The notes under the pieces: model-generated
Told to the model about the DNA's origin: nothing
Database searches by the model: none
Seen by the model: the letters and a program-made list of their open reading frames with translations, nothing else
Source of the DNA: Deltaproteobacteria bacterium 13_1_40CM_4_68_19
GTDB taxonomy: Bacteria; Myxococcota; Myxococcia; Myxococcales; 40CM-4-68-19
DNA: 51,306 bases
Direction: 5' to 3'
Assembly (NCBI GenBank): GCA_001918155.1
Contig: MNFJ01000040.1
Span: forward strand, 1-51,306
Program-made: the position numbers and the translations under genes
Part shown: piece after piece, positions 46,260 through 51,306 of the stretch
Layout of the letters: every line of letters starts with the position of its first letter
Numbering within the stretch: position 1 is the stretch's first letter

Positions 46260-48134
46260 ATGCTGCTCTTCCCGGTGCGCGTCGAGGACGCAGAGGTGGA
46301 CCGCGTCCCCGCGGTATCCATCGGCATCGCCGCCGCCTGCGCAGCCGCGTTCCTGCTCACCTGGGTGGCGCCGAGGAACCCGGACGGCATGCGCGCCGAT
46401 GGCTTCCGGGAGATTCTCCGGTACTACGAGGAGCACCCGTATCTGGCGGTCCAGCCGCGGTTCGTCTACGACTATCTGCGTCCCGAGGCGCGGGCGACCA
46501 TCGAGCAGATGCACGAGAAGGCGCCGGTCACCGTCGACGAAGCGACCCGCGCGCTCGAGCAGACTCATCTCGACTCGCTGATCGAGGACTTCGCGGTCGC
46601 GGCGGAGGCGTCCCCGATGCGCCGGCTGGGCCTGGTCCCGGCGCGGGGACTTCTGCAGCCCGGTTGGCTCACGCACATGTTCCTGCACTTCGGATGGATG
46701 CACATCCTCGGGAACATGTTCTTCTTCTACCTGGTCGGGCCCCTGCTGGAGGATCTCTGGGGACGCCGCTTCTTCGGCGCCTTCTACCTCGCGGGCGGGA
46801 TGATGGCCGCGCTCGCGCACTTCGGGATCGACCCGCGATCGCCCGTGCTGATGGCGGGCGCCTCGGGCGCGGTCGCCGCCTGCATGGGCGCGTTCAGCTA
46901 CCGGTGCGCCAGCAAGCGCATCCGCATGGCGTACATGATCGGGTGGGTCCGGCGAGGCACGTTCCTGATCCCTGCCTGGCTGTGGGGCGGTTTCTGGTTC
47001 GCCGGAGAGGTGTTCAGCCTCGTGAGCCACTCGAGCGAGGGCGTGGCGGTGATGGCGCACATCGGGGGGGTTCTCTTCGGATTCGGGGCCGCCACTCTCG
47101 TCGACAAGAGCGGGTACGAAGCGCGTGCGCTGGCGCCCGCCGTGCAGGAGAAGACCACCTGGACGCAGCATCCCTCCACCGAGCTGGCCCGGGCAGCGCT
47201 CGACCGCGGCGATCAGCGCGCCGCCGCCGAGGCTTACCGGACGGTATTGCGCGAGCACCCGCTCGATCGGGAGGCGGCGATCGGCCTGGCGCGCATCGAG
47301 CAGGATCCTGCCCCTGCGATCCCGCTCCTGCAAAATCTCGCGGTGAGGGGCGACCTGGGCCAGGCATGGATCATGGCGCTCGAGCTCGGCTCGGCGTTCG
47401 ATCCCGATCGGCTGCCGGACAAGCTCGCCTACCAGCTCGCTGGCGCCACGGAAGCCGCTTCCGATGCGGGCGACCTTCCCGCCCAGCTCGAGGCGGCCAT
47501 CGGGCGCCGGAAGGGCCCGCTCGCGGCCAAGGCGCTGCTCCGGGCCGCAAAGCGATGTTTCGCTGCCGGCCGCGACGGCGAAGGGCAGGCGCACCTCGAC
47601 GCTGCGCGTGCGCTGCCGGATCTCGCGCCTGGGATGCTGGCCCAGATCGACGCCGCCCGCGGGTCCGGCGGCCGCCCCGCGAGCGTGCCCTCCGCGCCGC
47701 CGCCCCCGGACGGAGCGGGTAGGGCGGTGCGCGTCCTCGCCTGCCGGCTCGTCGATCTCGCGGAGGACGCGCTTCACGTCGGGTTGGCGTCGGGAGAGAC
47801 GCGCCGGGTGGACTTCAACCGCCTGGTCGGCGTGGCCGCGGGCGTCGTTGCGAGCGCGCAGGGCGCCGCCATCCTCACTGACTTCATCGTCAGCTGGGGA
47901 GCGAGCGGCGAGGTCCCCGCCGCGATCCGCATCTCCGGCAACCAGCTGGGACTTTCATCGCTCTTCCCGGGGGTGCCCGCGAAGGAAGCGTACGCGAAGT
48001 TCCTCGGGCATGTCCTGGCCCGTACCGCGGGCACGCCTCTGCCCAGCAGAGAGGCGCTCGCGAAGGGCGAGTATCCGCGGTTTCCGACTGTGGACGCCCT
48101 GAACGCTGCGTTCTACCGGAACGCGCGGGGCTGA
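46260..48134 (+). CDS. Rhomboid-family intramembrane protease with long C-terminal extension
   Basis: MFLHFGWMHILGNMFFFYLVGPLLED, LMAGASGAVAACMGAF (catalytic Ser), MAHIGGVLFGFGAA (catalytic His); C-terminal TPR-like region. Confidence 0.9.
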   Translation: MLLFPVRVEDAEVDRVPAVSIGIAAACAAAFLLTWVAPRNPDGMRADGFREILRYYEEHPYLAVQPRFVYDYLRPEARATIEQMHEKAPVTVDEATRALEQTHLDSLIEDFAVAAEASPMRRLGLVPARGLLQPGWLTHMFLHFGWMHILGNMFFFYLVGPLLEDLWGRRFFGAFYLAGGMMAALAHFGIDPRSPVLMAGASGAVAACMGAFSYRCASKRIRMAYMIGWVRRGTFLIPAWLWGGFWFAGEVFSLVSHSSEGVAVMAHIGGVLFGFGAATLVDKSGYEARALAPAVQEKTTWTQHPSTELARAALDRGDQRAAAEAYRTVLREHPLDREAAIGLARIEQDPAPAIPLLQNLAVRGDLGQAWIMALELGSAFDPDRLPDKLAYQLAGATEAASDAGDLPAQLEAAIGRRKGPLAAKALLRAAKRCFAAGRDGEGQAHLDAARALPDLAPGMLAQIDAARGSGGRPASVPSAPPPPDGAGRAVRVLACRLVDLAEDALHVGLASGETRRVDFNRLVGVAAGVVASAQGAAILTDFIVSWGASGEVPAAIRISGNQLGLSSLFPGVPAKEAYAKFLGHVLARTAGTPLPSREALAKGEYPRFPTVDALNAAFYRNARG

Positions 48135-48173
48135 ACGGGCGTGCGCTCCTGGTCGCATCGACCGGGGGAAGGC

Positions 48174-48187
48174 CGGTCGGCCGACCG
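48174..48187. repeat. 14-bp perfect palindrome CGGTCGGCCGACCG
   Basis: Upstream of the efflux operon; possible repressor operator. Confidence 0.45.
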
Positions 48188-48291
48188 CTCGAGAACCCCT
48201 GTCATTGGACCGACATCCTCCGTAGGGGTACGCCTCCGAATCGGCGACGCAGTGCGGAGCATCCAGGGCGCGGCCAGGAGAATCGATCGAA

Positions 48292-49509
48292 ATGTCAGAA
48301 CAGCAGCTCGAAGAAGGGCGGCGCCAGGGCAACGGCGGGGCGCGCTCCGAGCAGCGGCCCGAGCTGGACGCGCCCGCCGAACCGGCGAAAAAGTCGCGCA
48401 TGCGGCTGCGGGTCGGTCTTGGTCTCGCCGTCGTGGCCGTGGTGGCGCTCCTCTGGTGGCTGCACGCGCGCAAGTTCGAGGACACCGACGACGCTCAGGT
48501 GGATGGCTACATCACCGCCGTGTCGTCGCGCGTCCCCGGCACGGTGGTGCGCGTGCTGGTGGAGGACAACCAGGCCGTGAAGAAGGGCGACCTGCTGGTC
48601 GAGCTGGACACCGCCGACCTCGAGGTCGCCGTCGCGCAGGCGGGCGCCGCCGCGGCGCAGGCGGAGGCGGCGGTTGCGGAGGAGCAGCCCTCGGTTTCCA
48701 TCACGGCCACCTCGAACCGCGCGACGGTGAAGTCGGCGGAAGACGAGGTGGCGAACACGGAAGCCGATCTGGAAGCCGCGCGACGCGAGCTCGATCAAGC
48801 GCTCGCCACCAACCGCTTCGCGCAGCAGCAGCAGGAGCGCGCGGCACAGCTCCTCGCATCGAATACGGTCCCGCAGGCGGAATTCGACCAGCGCTCGAGC
48901 GCCGCGGACGTGGCGCTCGCGGCAGTGGCGTCGGCGCAGAAGCGCGTGGATCAGCGGCGGGCGCGTCTGCAGACGGCGCAGGCCCGCCTGGTGGAGGCGC
49001 GCTCCAATGCTCCGCGGCAGCTGGTCGCGCGCGAGGCCGGTCTGTCGGTGCGGCAGGCGAACCTCGAGCTGGCACGGGCGCAGCTCCGGCAGGCGCAGCT
49101 GAACCTCGGCTATGCGAAGGTGGTGGCGCCGGTGGACGGAATCATCGGCAAGCGTTCGGTGAACGTGGGCGATCGCGTGCAGCCCGGGCAGCAGCTGATG
49201 TCGCTGACCCAGAACGGCGAGCTGTGGGTGACGGCGAACTTCCGGGAAACGCAGATCGAGCGGATGCAGCAGGGGCAACAGGCGAGCGTCCACGTCGATG
49301 CGATCGACCGCGATTACGAGGGCGTCGTCGACAGCTTCGCGGGCGCGACCGGGTCCCGCTACAGCCTGCTGCCGCCGGAGAACGCCAGCGGCAACTACGT
49401 GAAAGTGGTCCAGCGCATTCCCGTCCGCATCAAGCTCCGGTCTGGTCAAGCGGAGATGGAGCGCTTGCGCCCGGGCATGTCGGCCGAGCCGAAGGTCCGC
49501 GTTCGATGA
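48292..49509 (+). CDS. emrA: HlyD/EmrA-family membrane-fusion protein
   Basis: EDTDDAQVDGYITAVSSRVPGTVVRVLVEDNQAVKKGDLLVELD and GYAKVVAPVDGIIGKRSVNVGDRVQPGQ. Confidence 0.93.
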   Translation: MSEQQLEEGRRQGNGGARSEQRPELDAPAEPAKKSRMRLRVGLGLAVVAVVALLWWLHARKFEDTDDAQVDGYITAVSSRVPGTVVRVLVEDNQAVKKGDLLVELDTADLEVAVAQAGAAAAQAEAAVAEEQPSVSITATSNRATVKSAEDEVANTEADLEAARRELDQALATNRFAQQQQERAAQLLASNTVPQAEFDQRSSAADVALAAVASAQKRVDQRRARLQTAQARLVEARSNAPRQLVAREAGLSVRQANLELARAQLRQAQLNLGYAKVVAPVDGIIGKRSVNVGDRVQPGQQLMSLTQNGELWVTANFRETQIERMQQGQQASVHVDAIDRDYEGVVDSFAGATGSRYSLLPPENASGNYVKVVQRIPVRIKLRSGQAEMERLRPGMSAEPKVRVR

Positions 49510-51122
49510 CGAAGCAGGAGGCGCCGGCGATCAGCGGCGAGGAATCGCTGCGGATCACCCATGAGCGGGGCTGGACGGGCGGCCACAATCCGTGGACGGT
49601 CGCGCTGGTCGTGACGATGGCGACGTTCATGGAGGTGCTCGACACCGCCATCGCGAACGTCTCGCTGCCCCACATCGCCGGGAGCCTCTCCGCGAGCATC
49701 GACGAGTCCACCTGGGTGCTCACCAGCTATCTGGTGAGCAACGCGGTGGTGCTCCCCATCAGCGGCTGGCTGGCGACGCGCATCGGCCGCAAGCGCTTCT
49801 ATCTCACCTGCGTGGTGCTGTTCACCGTCAGCTCGCTCCTCTGCGGGCTGGCGCCGAACCTGGGCCTGTTGGTGTTCTTCCGCGTCCTGCAGGGGCTGGG
49901 CGGCGGCGGGCTCGCGCCGTCGGAGCAAGCGATCCTCGCGGACACGTTCCCGCCCCAGAAGCGGGGCATGGCCTTCGCCGTCTATGGCATGGCGGTGGTG
50001 ATGGCGCCTGCGATCGGGCCGACGCTGGGCGGGTTCATCACCGACCACTACTCGTGGCGTTGGGTCTTCTTCATCAACGTTCCGGTCGGAATCGCGTCGC
50101 TCCTGCTCTCCTCGCGGGTGCTGGTGGACCCTCCGCACCTCGTCGAGGCGAAGAAGCGCGTCGGTCCGATCGATTCCATCGGGCTCGGGCTGATCGCGGT
50201 GGGCCTCGGCGCGCTCGAGTACGTTCTCGACAAGGGGCAGGAAGAGGACTGGTTCAATTCGCACACCATCGTGATCTTCAGCGCCATCGCCGCCGTGTCG
50301 CTGGTGAGCTTCGTCCTCTGGGAGTGGCGCCAGGAGCATCCGGTCGTGGAGGTGCGGCTGTTCAAGAACGGGACGTTCGCGGTCTCGAGTCTGATGATGC
50401 TGGTGCTCGGCATGGCGCTCTATGGAAGCACGGTGCTGCTGCCGCAGTATCTCCAAGTCTGGATGGGTTACTCGGCGCAGGACGCGGGCATGGTGCTCTC
50501 GCCCGGCGGAGTCACGGTGATCCTCCTGCTGCCGATCGTGGGGCGGCTGATCTCGAAGGTCGATTCCCGGTATCTGATCGCCTTCGGCTTCTTGATCCTC
50601 TCGGCGGCGCTGTTCCACATGGCGCACACGCTCTATCCGGGGATCGACTTCCGCACCGCCGTGCTGATCCGGATGTACCAGAGTTGCGGCCTGGCGTTCT
50701 TGTTCGTGCCGATCAACACCCTCGTCTACAGCGGCGTGCCGCCCCAGAAGAACAACCAGGTCTCCGGCATCGTGAATCTGGCGCGGAACATGGGCGGCGA
50801 CATCGGGATCTCGCTCGTGACCACGCTGATCGCCCGGCGCTCGCAGTTCCACCAGGCGCGGCTCGTCGACCACGTGGTGCCTTCTTCCGATCTGAGCGCG
50901 CGACTTTCGGCGATGGCCCAGCACCTGCAGCAGCTCGGCGTCGGGGCGGCGCAGGCGACGAAGATGGCGTACGGACAGCTCTACGGCCAGGTGACCAGAC
51001 AGGCGCAGACCCTCGCCTACCTCGACGCGCTGCTGCTGCTCTCGGTCTTCACGGCCATCATGGTTCCGGCGGTACTGCTGACGAGGAAGGCGCGGGCCGG
51101 AGCGGCCGCGATGGGCCACTGA
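49506..51122 (+). CDS. emrB: DHA2-family MFS drug efflux transporter
   Basis: ATG 49506 overlapping upstream TGA; TFMEVLDTAIANVSLPHIAGSL, SGWLATRIGRKRFY, VLQGLGGGGLAPSEQAIL. Confidence 0.95.
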   Translation: MTKQEAPAISGEESLRITHERGWTGGHNPWTVALVVTMATFMEVLDTAIANVSLPHIAGSLSASIDESTWVLTSYLVSNAVVLPISGWLATRIGRKRFYLTCVVLFTVSSLLCGLAPNLGLLVFFRVLQGLGGGGLAPSEQAILADTFPPQKRGMAFAVYGMAVVMAPAIGPTLGGFITDHYSWRWVFFINVPVGIASLLLSSRVLVDPPHLVEAKKRVGPIDSIGLGLIAVGLGALEYVLDKGQEEDWFNSHTIVIFSAIAAVSLVSFVLWEWRQEHPVVEVRLFKNGTFAVSSLMMLVLGMALYGSTVLLPQYLQVWMGYSAQDAGMVLSPGGVTVILLLPIVGRLISKVDSRYLIAFGFLILSAALFHMAHTLYPGIDFRTAVLIRMYQSCGLAFLFVPINTLVYSGVPPQKNNQVSGIVNLARNMGGDIGISLVTTLIARRSQFHQARLVDHVVPSSDLSARLSAMAQHLQQLGVGAAQATKMAYGQLYGQVTRQAQTLAYLDALLLLSVFTAIMVPAVLLTRKARAGAAAMGH

Positions 51123-51125
51123 GCC

Positions 51126-51306
51126 TCATTCCGGCCAGGGAACCGTCAGTCTCACCGCCACGTCGGGCCTGACGCGAAGCGCTCCGAGCATGGCGGTGTA
51201 GGGCCGGATGCCGAATTCGGGCTGGTGGATGGACGCCTCGACGACCGCGCGGTCGCCCTCGCGACGGACGCTGATGGTCTGCCGGCGCTCGCGGCCGAGG
51301 ATCGCG
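51126..51306 (-). CDS. YceI-family protein, C-terminal part (runs off window)
   Basis: Reverse-strand translation ILGRERRQTISVRREGDRAVVEASIHQPEFGIRPYTAMLGALRVRPDVAVRLTVPWPE*. Confidence 0.75.
   Translation of the reverse strand, partial: AILGRERRQTISVRREGDRAVVEASIHQPEFGIRPYTAMLGALRVRPDVAVRLTVPWPE

Noticed and set aside
43789-46581. 930-aa plus-strand ORF
   Set aside because: Antisense to the AddB-like gene; Arg/Gly/Glu-rich shadow ORF.
1-51306. CRISPR arrays, phage genes, transposases, tRNAs, rRNAs
   Set aside because: No regularly spaced repeats, integrase/transposase motifs or tRNA/rRNA-like sequences were seen by eye; a tRNAscan/CRISPR-finder run would be needed to exclude them formally.

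Overview
GC-rich chromosomal window, about 40 genes, with gene content that reads as myxobacterial/deltaproteobacterial (inference from the gene families). No rRNA, tRNA, CRISPR array, transposase or phage genes were recognised. Left to right: aldehyde dehydrogenase; a mannose-family PTS set (EIIA-IIB-IIC-IID-HPr) with no Enzyme I; plsY; DUF2752-type and YIP1-like membrane proteins; a low-complexity lipoprotein; a SPASM-type radical SAM protein with a UPF0104/LPG-synthase-type membrane protein; a glycan cluster (DUF3047, ArnT/PMT-like, epimerase, AsnB, GT2); MscL with a zinc ribbon; Tat-type AGA-family asparaginase; a five-gene operon pairing a LarA/DUF2088 protein with a four-domain acyl reductase/acyl-AMP ligase/ACP/acyltransferase resembling ether-lipid ElbD; a frameshifted NHL-repeat gene; HAD and BI-1 genes; a divergent iron locus (VIT / cytochrome c-FTR1); a GAF-PAS histidine kinase; a peroxiredoxin whose peroxidatic Cys codon is TGA (probable selenoprotein); PilZ; AddA/AddB-like helicase-nuclease; rhomboid; EmrAB efflux; partial YceI. 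The strongest observations are: (1) the TGA-containing peroxiredoxin with a SECIS-like hairpin just downstream; (2) the LarA plus ElbD-like lipid operon; (3) a perfect 7-1-7 Fur-box palindrome inside the first codons of the FTR1 gene, behind a promoter that predicts a nearly leaderless mRNA. All calls were made by eye from the sequence and ORF track; no searches were run.
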